Source: Zobellia roscoffensis (GTDB taxonomy: Bacteria; Bacteroidota; Bacteroidia; Flavobacteriales; Flavobacteriaceae). Taken from it: a DNA stretch of 64,000 nt. Where the stretch lies: contig NZ_JADDXT010000002.1 of NCBI RefSeq assembly GCF_015330165.1, positions 3,189,646 through 3,253,645 on the forward strand, in the 5' to 3' direction. The translations under genes were made by a program, and so were the position numbers. The notes under the pieces are model-generated. The model ran no database searches and had not been told where the DNA came from. It saw nothing but the letters and a program-made list of their open reading frames with translations. Below, piece by piece: positions 19,660 through 29,600 of the stretch; position 1 is the first letter of the stretch, and the number at the start of each line of letters is the position of its first letter.

Positions 19660-21747
19660 ATGGCGCATTTCAACAAACTACGATCCATCAACACTATTAC
19701 AATTTTAATGATTCTTATAAGTTGGGGTTTAAACGCTCAAACCACTTCGGATACGTATCAAAAACCGAATATAATTTTTATTCTAACAGACGATTTGGGT
19801 TTTGGAGATTTAGGGGTTCTTTTTCAAAATCAAAGATTAATTCAAGAAGGAAAGCGTGTACCACAGGAATTTACCCCCAATTTAGACCGTATGGCAAATG
19901 AAGGGGCGCTAATGCCGCAGCATTATTCTGCTGCGCCCGTTTGTGCTCCATCCAGAGCATCGTTATTATTGGGGCAAAGTCAAGGGCATGTCAATATTAG
20001 GGATAATCAGTTTGATAAAGCCTTGGCTTACAACCACACCCTAGGGTCTATTTTACAAGAGGCAGACTATAAAACGGCAGCCATTGGAAAATGGGGATTG
20101 CAGGGGAAGGGAAAGGCCCCAAATTGGCCTTCACATCCCTTAAATCAGGGATTTGACTATTACTTGGGGTATATGAGACATGGTGATGGGCATGAGCATT
20201 ACCCAAAAGAAGGTATTTACCGTGGTACCAAAGAAGTTTATGAAAACCGAACCAATATTACTCCCGACCTGGACAAATGCTATACTGCCGATCTATGGAC
20301 CGCTGCCGCTAAAAAATGGATAGTAGACCATAAAAAGGGAGAGGAAAGAAATAAGCCATTTTTCATGTATCTGGCCTATGATACCCCGCATGCCGTTTTG
20401 GAACTGCCAACACAAGCCTATCCTAAAGGGGGCGGACTTAACGGTGGTCTACAGTGGCTTGGGGAGCCCGGTAGAATGATAAATACGGCCAGTGGTAAAG
20501 TGGATTCTTGGATTCACCCGGATTATGCCAATGCCACCTACGTTCCCGAAAACAGTAAAAAACCTGTTCCGTGGACGGATGTCTACAAAAGGTATGCTAC
20601 GGACACTCGTAGGATAGATTTCGCCGTAGGAGATATTCTTAAACTTTTAAAAGACCTTAAAATTGATGATAATACCTTGGTGATATTTACTTCTGATAAT
20701 GGACCATCGGTAGAATCCTATTTGGATAACCAACCTATTGTGCCTACCTTTTTTAAGAGTTACGGACCTTTTACCGGGATTAAGAGAGATTGTTGGGAGG
20801 GTGGTTTACGCATGCCTACTATAGCAAGATGGCCTAAAGCTATTACTCCGGGAACAGTTATTTCTAGCCCTAGCATATCTTACGATTGGATGCCTACCTT
20901 TTCCGAAGTGGCTGGTTATCCTGCTCCAGCAGTCTCTGATGGAACCTCTCTGTTGCCTTCTTTAACGGGAAAAGGAAATCAAGCGCCTAGTTCTATTTAT
21001 GTTGAATATTTTCAGAATGGAAAAACACCCGGTTATGATAATTTTAGTGCCGATTTGCGAGACCGTCGTAGAAACCAGATGCAGATGATTCGTAAAGGTG
21101 ATTATGTGGGTGTTCGATATGATATAGAGTCTGAGAACGATGATTTTGAAATTTACAATGTAATTGAGGATATGGACCAATCCGATAACCTAGCGGGATC
21201 CGCTAATTTTGTAACACTTCAAGAAGAAATGAAAGCGAGTGTCTTGCAGCAGCGTATGCCCAATCCTAGTGCAGTTAGACCTTATGACCAAGCATTGATT
21301 CCTGGCGTAGCGACAACCGGATTAAAAAAGGGAGTAATATGGAAATCCTATGAGGGTAATTTCCGTTGGGTTCCTTCCGTAATGGCACTAACACCGGCCA
21401 AAATTGGGGTGTCCATGCAAATATCCCCGGAAATCCAAGTTTCGGAAAATAATAAGGTATTATATTTTGAAGGTTACATAAAAGTACCTGCAGATGGAAC
21501 TTACACCTTTTACCTAAATGCCAATGCTGGAGGGGTGCTACGTATTCACGAATCTACCGTTATTGATGCGGATTATGGGTATATAAAAAATTCTAAAATG
21601 AGCGGACAATACAGGCTAAAGGCGGGATTACACCCCATTGAGCTGTATTATAGAAACGGCAAAAAAGGAAAACCACAATTTAGTCTAGAATGGAATGGAC
21701 CAACATTTGACAAAAAAGCCATTTCGGAATCGGTTTTGTTTCATTAA
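19660..21747 (+). CDS. Type I sulfatase with C-terminal PA14-like domain
   Basis: Sulfatase of 695 residues, about 200 longer than its neighbours. N-terminal signal peptide (ending about LNAQ), formylglycine motif CAPSR with C95, metal motifs FILTDDLGFGDLG and FTSDNGPSVES. After the catalytic domain (to about 560) comes a PA14-like beta module (about 590-690): FEGYIKVPADGTYTFYLN, VLRIHES and GLHPIELYYRNG. PA14 domains bind carbohydrate in other glycan enzymes, so the tail may anchor the sulfatase to the polysaccharide. It is the last plus-strand gene of the PUL. The operon then meets a small minus-strand gene, and no strong terminator is seen between them. Confidence 0.9.
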   Translation: MAHFNKLRSINTITILMILISWGLNAQTTSDTYQKPNIIFILTDDLGFGDLGVLFQNQRLIQEGKRVPQEFTPNLDRMANEGALMPQHYSAAPVCAPSRASLLLGQSQGHVNIRDNQFDKALAYNHTLGSILQEADYKTAAIGKWGLQGKGKAPNWPSHPLNQGFDYYLGYMRHGDGHEHYPKEGIYRGTKEVYENRTNITPDLDKCYTADLWTAAAKKWIVDHKKGEERNKPFFMYLAYDTPHAVLELPTQAYPKGGGLNGGLQWLGEPGRMINTASGKVDSWIHPDYANATYVPENSKKPVPWTDVYKRYATDTRRIDFAVGDILKLLKDLKIDDNTLVIFTSDNGPSVESYLDNQPIVPTFFKSYGPFTGIKRDCWEGGLRMPTIARWPKAITPGTVISSPSISYDWMPTFSEVAGYPAPAVSDGTSLLPSLTGKGNQAPSSIYVEYFQNGKTPGYDNFSADLRDRRRNQMQMIRKGDYVGVRYDIESENDDFEIYNVIEDMDQSDNLAGSANFVTLQEEMKASVLQQRMPNPSAVRPYDQALIPGVATTGLKKGVIWKSYEGNFRWVPSVMALTPAKIGVSMQISPEIQVSENNKVLYFEGYIKVPADGTYTFYLNANAGGVLRIHESTVIDADYGYIKNSKMSGQYRLKAGLHPIELYYRNGKKGKPQFSLEWNGPTFDKKAISESVLFH

Positions 21748-21756
21748 AAAAGATTT

Positions 21757-21930
21757 TCAGCTTTTTTTAAATAAACGCTCTAAAATTTTCACCAGATATA
21801 TTAGTCCTATAACCGCCAAAATGCTTCCTTGGGTGTAGCTACCTTTTACAAAGTATAGCGTAGCACCAATTAATCCAAAAAGCATGAAAAAAAAGTCAGT
21901 GTAGGTGTTCCCTTTTAATAGTAGTTCCAT
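21757..21930 (-). CDS. Small membrane protein, 57 residues
   Basis: Found by reading the 298-base gap after the PUL. It is an ATG-to-TGA frame of 57 residues, beginning MELLLKGNTYTDFFF and ending LERLFKKS. It holds two hydrophobic stretches (about 12-28 and 35-50) with a short polar hairpin between them and a positive C-terminus, so it is probably a two-helix inner-membrane protein. Composition is protein-like with no low-complexity bias. It ends only 9 bases from the convergent sulfatase stop. Function is not recognised. The alternative is a chance frame, but two well-formed helices with a basic tail make it credible. Confidence 0.55.
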   Translation of the reverse strand: MELLLKGNTYTDFFFMLFGLIGATLYFVKGSYTQGSILAVIGLIYLVKILERLFKKS

Positions 21931-22045
21931 GGTATTTAGGTTTAAGATTAGAGGGTAATAAGATAATAAATACTACTGTATGCTAGTAGTTTAAGGGGCG
22001 TCCTACTAAGTTAATGTAAAACTTTTAAATACAAAAAAAGAATTT

Positions 22046-22483
22046 CTATTCTACTAAAATTTTATAGTTGCCGGTATTTTTATCTTGTTCGTACTCAGCG
22101 TTTTCAATACTAAAGTCCGAAGTAACTGTAGTAGTACAACAGTCGTTTTCTCTTGTTTCAAGGGTTGCAAATAAATTAAAAATGGATTCTGAACCAATTT
22201 TAAGATTATAAGCAACACTTCCCGGTTCCCAGCCTGTATGTATATAAATGATGTTTAGGTCATCCTCCTCCTCAAAGGCGAATTCAACTTGGCTCTGGTC
22301 TTCAAGGTTTGTTACGCTGATGTCAGTTTTACTATAAGTACCATTGGTAAATAAATTTTCACCGGAAGCCTTGTCTATAATTTCAAAATAAAAGACTGGC
22401 GGGCTTGTGACACAAGCAGTATTACAATCATCGCAAGATACTATGGATAGAATGAGAAATAGGCTTAGAATTACTTTTTTCAT
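22046..22483 (-). CDS. Small lipoprotein of unknown function
   Basis: 145 residues from the chosen start. It begins MKKVILSLFLILSIVSC, a clear lipoprotein signal; an upstream ATG at 22513 would put ten polar residues before it and is less likely. The mature part has several cysteines (CDDCNTAC, NDCCTT) that could pair after export, and beta-type segments (FYFEIIDKASGENLFTNG). It resembles small Bacteroidota lipoproteins found by the dozen in such genomes, but no named family is recognised. It lies just downstream of the next gene on the same strand and is probably co-transcribed with it. Confidence 0.7.
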   Translation of the reverse strand: MKKVILSLFLILSIVSCDDCNTACVTSPPVFYFEIIDKASGENLFTNGTYSKTDISVTNLEDQSQVEFAFEEEDDLNIIYIHTGWEPGSVAYNLKIGSESIFNLFATLETRENDCCTTTVTSDFSIENAEYEQDKNTGNYKILVE

Positions 22484-22493
22484 TGAAATGTTC

Positions 22494-22994
22494 TTAAGTT
22501 GATTTAGATGCACCTTCCACTATTTCTTTTAGGATGCGTGCAACTCTATTTTTGATGGATTTTCTACCTATTACTAGAATCATTGCTATTAGAATTAGGC
22601 TGAAAACTATAAGTTTAATGTGCCAACCGCTTTCCGAAATATAATATCCCACGAAACAAAATACGAGACCTATACCAGTAGCTATAATAGCAAGGTGTTT
22701 TAGGTTGATACTACTTTTAATTTCAATGGTATGGCTAGGCAGCTCAATGAGTTCAATAGTACCTTTCCGTAAAGTTCTCATGCCTGCTAGTTCATTATCT
22801 CCCGAGTGGGTAGTGAACCCAACTGGGTAAATAAAATGTACACTATTGGTTTGTTCTTCTGTTCTAAAATTATATTCTTGAAAAATTCTCTTCGTAACTA
22901 CAATGAGTCTTTCGGCATCCATCTGAAAACTATTTAAAATGGCAATGTTTCGCCGTTGCGTAAGTTTAAGAGGGAAACTGCTTTTAGTTTTCAT
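22494..22994 (-). CDS. Conserved membrane protein of unknown function
   Basis: 166 residues with a soluble N-terminal half (about 1-95) and two membrane helices (about 100-118 and 126-143), followed by a basic C-terminal tail. No signal peptide. It ends 10 bases before the start of the small lipoprotein gene, suggesting a two-gene unit. I do not recognise the family. The 154 bases upstream to the next gene contain no clear promoter match. Confidence 0.65.
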   Translation of the reverse strand: MKTKSSFPLKLTQRRNIAILNSFQMDAERLIVVTKRIFQEYNFRTEEQTNSVHFIYPVGFTTHSGDNELAGMRTLRKGTIELIELPSHTIEIKSSINLKHLAIIATGIGLVFCFVGYYISESGWHIKLIVFSLILIAMILVIGRKSIKNRVARILKEIVEGASKST

Positions 22995-23148
22995 TTACTG
23001 TGGCTAAGAAAAGGATCTGAAAAATTAACGAACCAAATATCGTAAAATATATAGAAATGTGATTACATAAGTGTATGATATATCTTACTAAATGTTTATT
23101 TATGGATTGCGTGTAAAACGGTTGAGTATAGAAAGTACTGCAATGTTG

Positions 23149-24291
23149 TTATTCTTGTTTCAATTGAAGTAGCACCTCTTTTCCATGTTCATTCTCAGGG
23201 TTTAATTCAATAGATTTCTTGTACATTTCAATGGCTTCTGTTTTCTTGTCAGCCGCTAATAAAGCTTCGCCATAACTATCATATGCATTAGCACTTTCTG
23301 GAAACAAAATAGTAGTCACTTTAAAAACTTCTAAAGCCTTATCAAGTTCTTCGGTTTGCATAAATGAATACCCTAATGTATTCAAATCATGTTCTGAACG
23401 GCTATGTACTCTAGTTTCAATAGCTAATGTTATAGCATTGTTCAGCGCCTTTTCTAACACCACATTTTGCTGGTCTTTAGCTAACGTTTCTGAGTAAGCT
23501 TTTATAATGGTATTGATGATTAACGCAGGATTATCTTCAAAAACGGCATGACCACTGCCTTTGGCAATAATCGGAGTTACATTTTTGTTTTTTTCGGCTA
23601 GCTCGTCCTGTAGTTTTTTCCATCTAGTTGAAAGCACCTCAGGAAAATACGGAAATGAGTTTTCTGGAAAAATGCTGGTAATAGGCGTATGTTTTGGGAA
23701 CTGCATACCTTTTATAGAACGCATCGTTTCATTATAATTAGCATTCATATAATAATCACCGGTACCCTTTGGAATAGTACTTATATCCACATTCATATCT
23801 CTCATGGCCAATAATTCGTCATTCCAGAAATCAATGGGCGTGGCATCTATTAAAACAATGGATTTCACCTTTTTAGGATGTTTACGGGTGTACAGTAGAT
23901 TGTAGAGTCCGCCGTAGGAGTGGGAAACTAAAATAATATCCTTGTCGTATCCTAATTTAGAAAGACCTATTTCTAATTCTTTAATTCCATTTTCTATTCC
24001 ATAATCGGCATCGTTTTTTAACTTCGGATTTAATTCACTTGTTCCAAATCCTGACCGGTCATAGGTAATTAGTGTTGTACCGGTAACGTCATGAATTTTT
24101 TCTAAAATGGGTTCCCAAACGGAAGCATCATTACCTCCACCAGCTTCAAAGAGAATGGGGGTCCCTTCTCCTTTTATAATATTGAAATGCATTTTGTAAC
24201 CTCCTACATCCACCAGTGTATCTAGGCTTTGAGCATTCATGGAGAGCGGTAATACTAAAACGAATAAGAATTTAAAGTAGAATTTTTTCAT
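23149..24291 (-). CDS. Alpha/beta hydrolase with C-terminal TPR repeats, exported
   Basis: 380 residues: signal peptide (MKKFYFKFLFVLVLPLSMNAQ), an alpha/beta-hydrolase domain (about 30-260) and a TPR-like tail (about 290-375) ending ALLAADKKTEAIEMYKKSIELNPENE. Catalytic triad seen: nucleophile S125 in VSHSYGG, the acid near IDATPID, and His in GSGHAVFEDNP. The oxyanion-loop region reads FEAGGGNDASVWEP. It probably acts on a small ester or amide in the periplasm; the substrate is unknown. The fusion of a hydrolase with TPRs is seen in other Flavobacteria. It is divergent from the beta-helix lipoprotein gene with an R1 repeat element in the gap. Confidence 0.85.
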   Translation of the reverse strand: MKKFYFKFLFVLVLPLSMNAQSLDTLVDVGGYKMHFNIIKGEGTPILFEAGGGNDASVWEPILEKIHDVTGTTLITYDRSGFGTSELNPKLKNDADYGIENGIKELEIGLSKLGYDKDIILVSHSYGGLYNLLYTRKHPKKVKSIVLIDATPIDFWNDELLAMRDMNVDISTIPKGTGDYYMNANYNETMRSIKGMQFPKHTPITSIFPENSFPYFPEVLSTRWKKLQDELAEKNKNVTPIIAKGSGHAVFEDNPALIINTIIKAYSETLAKDQQNVVLEKALNNAITLAIETRVHSRSEHDLNTLGYSFMQTEELDKALEVFKVTTILFPESANAYDSYGEALLAADKKTEAIEMYKKSIELNPENEHGKEVLLQLKQE

Positions 24292-24341
24292 TAGTGTTCT
24301 GGTTTAAAGTTTAATTGATCTACGAGATTTAAAGTATTGAT

Positions 24342-24439
24342 TTTTACTCGATAATCGAGTTTAAATAATCCGAGGCCTGCCTCGAAATCAAAGGGTATAC
24401 TTTTTAATGTCTCGTGGGCTTGCCTAGAGGTAGTTTACT
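24342..24439. repeat. R1 three-hairpin element, copy 1
   Basis: About 98 bases shared with copies at 36622-36718 and 38403-38500. Three consecutive inverted repeats: CTCGATAATCGAG (intact), then CGAGGCCTGCCTCG, then a degraded third stem (CTCGTGGGCTTGCCTAGAGG). It starts at TTTTACT and ends at GTTTACT. It lies in the 334-base divergent gap between the alpha/beta hydrolase gene and the beta-helix lipoprotein gene; the rest of that gap is AT-rich without other recognised features. Confidence 0.75.
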
Positions 24440-24625
24440 GCCCCACACGAATTAAGCCAAAGTATAGCGTACTTCAATTAAAAAGAGTAATTAGACCTAT
24501 TTGCAGTAAAATGTTTCCTCTTTAAGAACAACAATCAGCCTAAAAAATAGTTATCCAAAGGGAGTAGGTTTTTCAAATGTAATGCGAATCTATTTAGTTA
24601 TGTATTAATGAATTAAACACCCATT

Positions 24626-26092
24626 ATGGCTAGAACTATGCGTAAATTTTCATACTTCAATACTACAGTATTACTGGTATTGGCATTTCTAGCATTGCAA
24701 CTAGGCTCTTGTTCATCGGATACCGATGCATTTAGTGAGCCTAACACTGCAAATACACCTCCTGATGTAACACCAGAGGCTAGTCCGGAAGAGTCCCCAG
24801 AAGATACTCCGGAAACACCGGTGGTAAGTATCGACCCCGAAATAACGGAGTTTAGATTTAGTTCCGCAGATAATGAAGGTCTTGTTACGGATATCATGGG
24901 CACATTGGATAAGGATAACAAAACAATTCATGTAGAACTGAACCCCTATAGCGTTGCCATCCAGGAATTGACACCTACCATTACCTTATCTTCGGAAGCA
25001 ACAGTGAGTCCGGAATCCAATACTGTTCAAGATTTTAGTAGTGAGATTACCTATACGGTAACTTCAGAAAACGGCACCACAGTAACGTATACCATAGTAC
25101 CGTCTCTAAGCGGAAATATTTGCAAATCTAATCTTCAGGAATCAGGTCCTATTATAGTTAGCGCTAACAACCAACGCATAGAAAATCTATATATTAAAAC
25201 TTCTAATCAGCATGGAATCGAAATAAATAACTTTTCTGGCGTAGTCATAACCAACTGTATTATTGAGTATACAGGTGCCTATACCGGCATTAAATTCGCA
25301 AATGCCGAGAATCTAACCATAGATAATTGTTCCATTACCTATACCAATGCCCCGTCTAGCGGTCCTTTACCGGATGCTACAAGAAATTGTATAGAAGGTA
25401 TTCAATCTCAAAATCTAGTGATTACCAATGTAAAAGTTACAGATGGTTCTACGGGTATTAGCTTAAACCAGTGCGATGATTCTATATTGACCTATATTGA
25501 AGGGCATAATATGAGAGGTCCATATCCTAGAGGGCAATTTGTACAATATGATAAATGTATAGGCGGATTGTTAGAGAATTTTTCGGTAATAAATGACCGG
25601 AATATCGCATGGACGGAAGATAACATTAGTATCTATAAAAGTGCCGGACAACAAATTAAAAAAGGTTTGATCGTAGGTAACAATAGCCCTACGGGTGTAG
25701 GTGTATTATTTGAAGACCAGAATACGGAAGGTGCCCGTGGTGGCTTTGGCGGATGGGTTGAAGATGTAGATTTTCTAGAAATGGGCAATGGTGTGGTTTC
25801 TTCTGTAGAAGGTTCCAAAAACGTAACTTTTACCAGAATACGTGCCAAGCAAATTATATGTGGTGATTTGGGACAGAATAGGGGAGTACCTACCTCTAAC
25901 TCATTAATATTTGCAGCTTTTGGCACTGCCGAAGGTACGGGTGCGAATAAAATAGTAGACTGTATTGTTTACAACTCCTGTAACCCCACCAACATTGTTT
26001 GGCCAGAGCATAATTTTGAGTTGATTGACTATAGAGACGATATAGATTTTGAACCCAGAAAACCAATTGAACTTCAATTTACTTGTCAATAG
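24626..26092 (+). CDS. Lipoprotein with an Ig-like (DUF5018-type) domain and right-handed beta-helix
   Basis: 488 residues. Lipoprotein signal with lipobox LQLGSC, then a Pro/Glu-rich linker (about 40-70), an Ig-like domain of the DUF5018 type (about 72-165, with the phrase QDFSSEITYTVTSENG), and a parallel beta-helix region (about 170-440) of repeated short strands such as LTIDNCSITYTN and LVITNVKVTDG. Beta-helix proteins of this kind include pectate-lyase-like enzymes and non-catalytic binding proteins. No conserved lyase Lys/Arg pattern is assigned. It is a surface or periplasmic lipoprotein. The same Ig-like motif occurs in the giant lipoprotein encoded next. An alternative start ATG lies at 24638. 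Confidence 0.78.
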   Translation: MARTMRKFSYFNTTVLLVLAFLALQLGSCSSDTDAFSEPNTANTPPDVTPEASPEESPEDTPETPVVSIDPEITEFRFSSADNEGLVTDIMGTLDKDNKTIHVELNPYSVAIQELTPTITLSSEATVSPESNTVQDFSSEITYTVTSENGTTVTYTIVPSLSGNICKSNLQESGPIIVSANNQRIENLYIKTSNQHGIEINNFSGVVITNCIIEYTGAYTGIKFANAENLTIDNCSITYTNAPSSGPLPDATRNCIEGIQSQNLVITNVKVTDGSTGISLNQCDDSILTYIEGHNMRGPYPRGQFVQYDKCIGGLLENFSVINDRNIAWTEDNISIYKSAGQQIKKGLIVGNNSPTGVGVLFEDQNTEGARGGFGGWVEDVDFLEMGNGVVSSVEGSKNVTFTRIRAKQIICGDLGQNRGVPTSNSLIFAAFGTAEGTGANKIVDCIVYNSCNPTNIVWPEHNFELIDYRDDIDFEPRKPIELQFTCQ

Positions 26093-26645
26093 GGTAGCGG
26101 GAGGCTAAAATATTCATTTAAAGGTGGTAGTAAAAAACCAATTGAGTTTGCAGAAATTGTTAGATGAACTCATGAAATTAAGCGATACCCATATCTTTCT
26201 AATTCTGACTAAGCTTTAGTTTTTGTAAATAAACTGATTAAAGCCTTATTTCATTTTAATCATTTAGATATAGATGTTAATTGAGGTATTTCTAGCTCAT
26301 TCATAATTTAAAATAAGTTATGAATGGTTTCTGCTCTGATGGCAATGAATTCTCGGAGCCGTTTAAATTCAAGTTGATTTGTGTAAAATAAACTTGAATT
26401 AAATCACTGGTGCCCTTTGCACCAAAAAACGCATTCTATGGCAATAATGCTATAATTTTTCTGTTTTAATTATCTCTTCTATATTTGAGTTTAATTGTCT
26501 TTAATACTAAAGGTGCAGTGCTTTCTCTCAAAAGTTAATTGCTTGACCTTTATGTTTTCGGTATTTAGACCTAACTAACGATGTAAAATTTTGAGCAAGA
26601 GCTAGTAAGTAAATGTTTATTTAGATATTTGAGTCCCAAAACGAT
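26093..26645. other. 553-base gap with a -7 box and an inverted repeat
   Basis: No coding region is credible here. AATTCAAGTT (26366-26375) and AACTTGAATT (26391-26400) form a 10-base inverted repeat with a 15-base loop. TATATTTG at 26480-26487 matches the Bacteroidota -7 consensus and could serve the large lipoprotein gene at 26646, though no TTG -33 element is seen at the usual distance. The remainder is AT-rich. Confidence 0.4.
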
Positions 26646-29600
26646 ATGAGCAAGAGCTATAAATATTCGGTATATTTTTTTATGATGTTGGCCGTCCTTA
26701 TCGCGTGTACGAAGGAGGTTAATCTTGTAACTGAAGTAGAGTTTGATCTTTTGGGAAATCATACGGAGGAAGGGTATGTTAACGAATCTCTTCCAACGGT
26801 ACTAATAGTATCTCCAGAGGAAATTTTAGAAGGAATTACCTATAACTTTAAGTATACGGTAGAGGAAGGGAAAGGTTTTTTTGAGGATGATAACGGAGAA
26901 CCCTTAGTACCGGGAGAAATGCATCCTTTTGATGGGTTGTCCCGCAACTTGAATTATATAGGTTCAGAAGCCGGAGAGCATAAGATTCTCTTTCAAGCAG
27001 AAGATTCATATGGTTTTACCGAGGAACTTGAGTTAATATACACTTTTGCAAATGTGCCTGTAACATGGACGGCCACCGCTGCTGATAAGGAACTTCTTGT
27101 GGGAGGGGCTACAATTATTACGGTGACTCTTGGTGATGAAGGAGCAGAATATACTTCGTACGATCGTAATTATAATATTACCCTGGGTTCAGGGGAATGG
27201 ACTAAGGAAGACGGCACGGGACTGGAAACTGATGCGTATGTTCAAATTGTTCCTGGTACTTTTCGATATAACTTCGTAGCAAATGAATTGGGCAGGGTGG
27301 TTCTTACGTTTGATCTTCAGGACGGTAACGGACAGGTGATTACAACAGAGGTAATCCTTGAAGTGGTGGAGGAACTCTCATCCGGAGAGAATAACATTCT
27401 AACTTTTTCTCTACCTGAACAGATTGGTACGACACAAATCGACCCTGAGAACCATACCGTATCTATAACTGTTCTGGAAGGAAGTGAACGGAATACTACT
27501 CCATCAGTATTAACTATTTCAGAGGGGGCTACAGTTTTACCGGGAGCTGAAGAACAGCAAGATTTTACAAACCCGGTGGTCTATTCGGTCACAGCAGCCA
27601 ACGGTGATGAAAAAGAATGGACAGTAACGGTCACTGAGCAAGCTAGTACTACAGAAATAACTTCGTTTAGTATTAATGGGGTAGAAGGGGTGATAACGGA
27701 CACGGAAATTATGGTAGAATTGCCAGCTGGCACAGATGTCACGGCATTGGTTCCTACCATAGAGTTTATTGGTGAATCCGTGAACCCCATGTCCGGAGTG
27801 GAACAGGATTTTAGCAATCCTATTGTGTATACGGTTACGGAGGGTAGTATGACTAACGTATATACGGTTACCGTCACTACGGTCGCAAACCAATCACCTA
27901 CAGCTAATGACGTTACGGTTAACGTTCTTACAAATTCCGTTAACAATGGTATAGATATGGAACCGCATATTGGCGACCCAGAAAACGATAATCTTACCGT
28001 AGGCATAGGAACAGGCCCTGCCAACGGTACTGCAACTATTTCAGGAACGGTTATCACTTATACTCCGGACAACGGTTTTTCCGGTGACGATGAAATCATT
28101 TATACGGTCAATGACGGAAACAACCCTGCAGTGAGCGGAACGCTGACCATAGCAGTTACTGCGGTGGCGAACCAAGCGCCTACGGCCAACGACTTTACAT
28201 CTACGGTGGCTGGTAACTCGAGCAATAATGCCATTGAACTTTCCGGCGAAATCAACGACCCAGAAAACGATAATCTTACCGTAGGCATAGGGTCAGGCCC
28301 TGCCAACGGTACTGCAACTATCTCAGGAACGGTTATCACTTATACGCCAAACAACGGTTTTTCCGGTGACGATGAAATCATTTATACGGTCAATGACGGA
28401 AACAACCCTGCAGTGAGCGGAACGCTGACCATAGCAGTTACTGCGGTGGCGAACCAAGCGCCTACGGCCAACGACTTTACATCTACGGTGGCTGGTAACT
28501 CGAGCAATAATGCCATTGAACTTTCCGGCGAAATCAACGACCCAGAAAACGATAATCTTACCGTAGGCATAGGGTCAGGCCCTGCCAACGGTACTGCAAC
28601 TATCTCAGGAACGGTTATCACTTATACGCCAAACAACGGTTTTTCCGGTGACGATGAAATCATTTATACGGTCAATGACGGAAACAACCCTGCAGTGAGC
28701 GGAACGCTGACCATAGCAGTTACTGCGGTGGCGAACCAAGCGCCTACGGCCAACGACTTTACATCTACGGTGGCTGGTAACTCGAGCAATAATGCCATTG
28801 AACTTTCCGGCGAAATCAACGACCCAGAAAACGATAATCTTACCGTAGGCATAGGGTCAGGCCCTGCCAACGGTACTGCAACTATCTCAGGAACGGTTAT
28901 CACTTATACGCCAAACAATGGTTTTTCCGGTGATGATGAAATCATCTATACGGTCAATGACGGAAACAACCCTGCAGTAAGCGGAACGCTAACCATACAG
29001 GTAAATGCGGCGGTAAACGAACCACCTACGGCCAACGATTTTACGGTTACGGTAGATGCTAACTCCAGTAATAATGCTATTGAACTGTCCGGTGAAATCA
29101 ACGATCCTGAAAATGACAATCTTACCGTGGGCATAGGAAGCGGACCTTTTAATGGCAATGCAACCATCTCCGGAACGATTATCAGCTATACCCCAAACAA
29201 CGGTTTTTCCGGCGAGGACGAAATCATCTATACGGTCAATGATGGAAACAACCCTGCAGTAAGCGGAACGCTAACCATACAGGTAAATGCGGCGGTAAAC
29301 GAACCACCTACGGCCAACGATTTTACGGTTACGGTAGATGCTAACTCCAGTAATAATGCTATTGAACTGTCCGGTGAAATCAACGATCCTGAAAATGACA
29401 ATCTTACCGTGGGCATAGGAAGCGGACCTTTTAATGGCAATGCAACCATCTCCGGAACGATTATCAGCTATACCCCAAACAACGGTTTTTCCGGCGAGGA
29501 CGAAATCATCTATACGGTCAATGATGGAAACAACCCTGCAGTAAGCGGAACGCTAACCATACAGGTAAATGCGGCGGTAAACGAACCACCTACGGCCAAC

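Noticed and set aside
11629..21747. Assigning the PUL to carrageenan, agar or ulvan
   Set aside because: No GH16, GH82, GH150, GH117 or polysaccharide-lyase signature was seen; four sulfatases alone do not define the substrate.
24713..24931. Minus-strand frame within the beta-helix lipoprotein gene
   Set aside because: Antisense shadow of the Pro/Glu-rich linker with no independent support.
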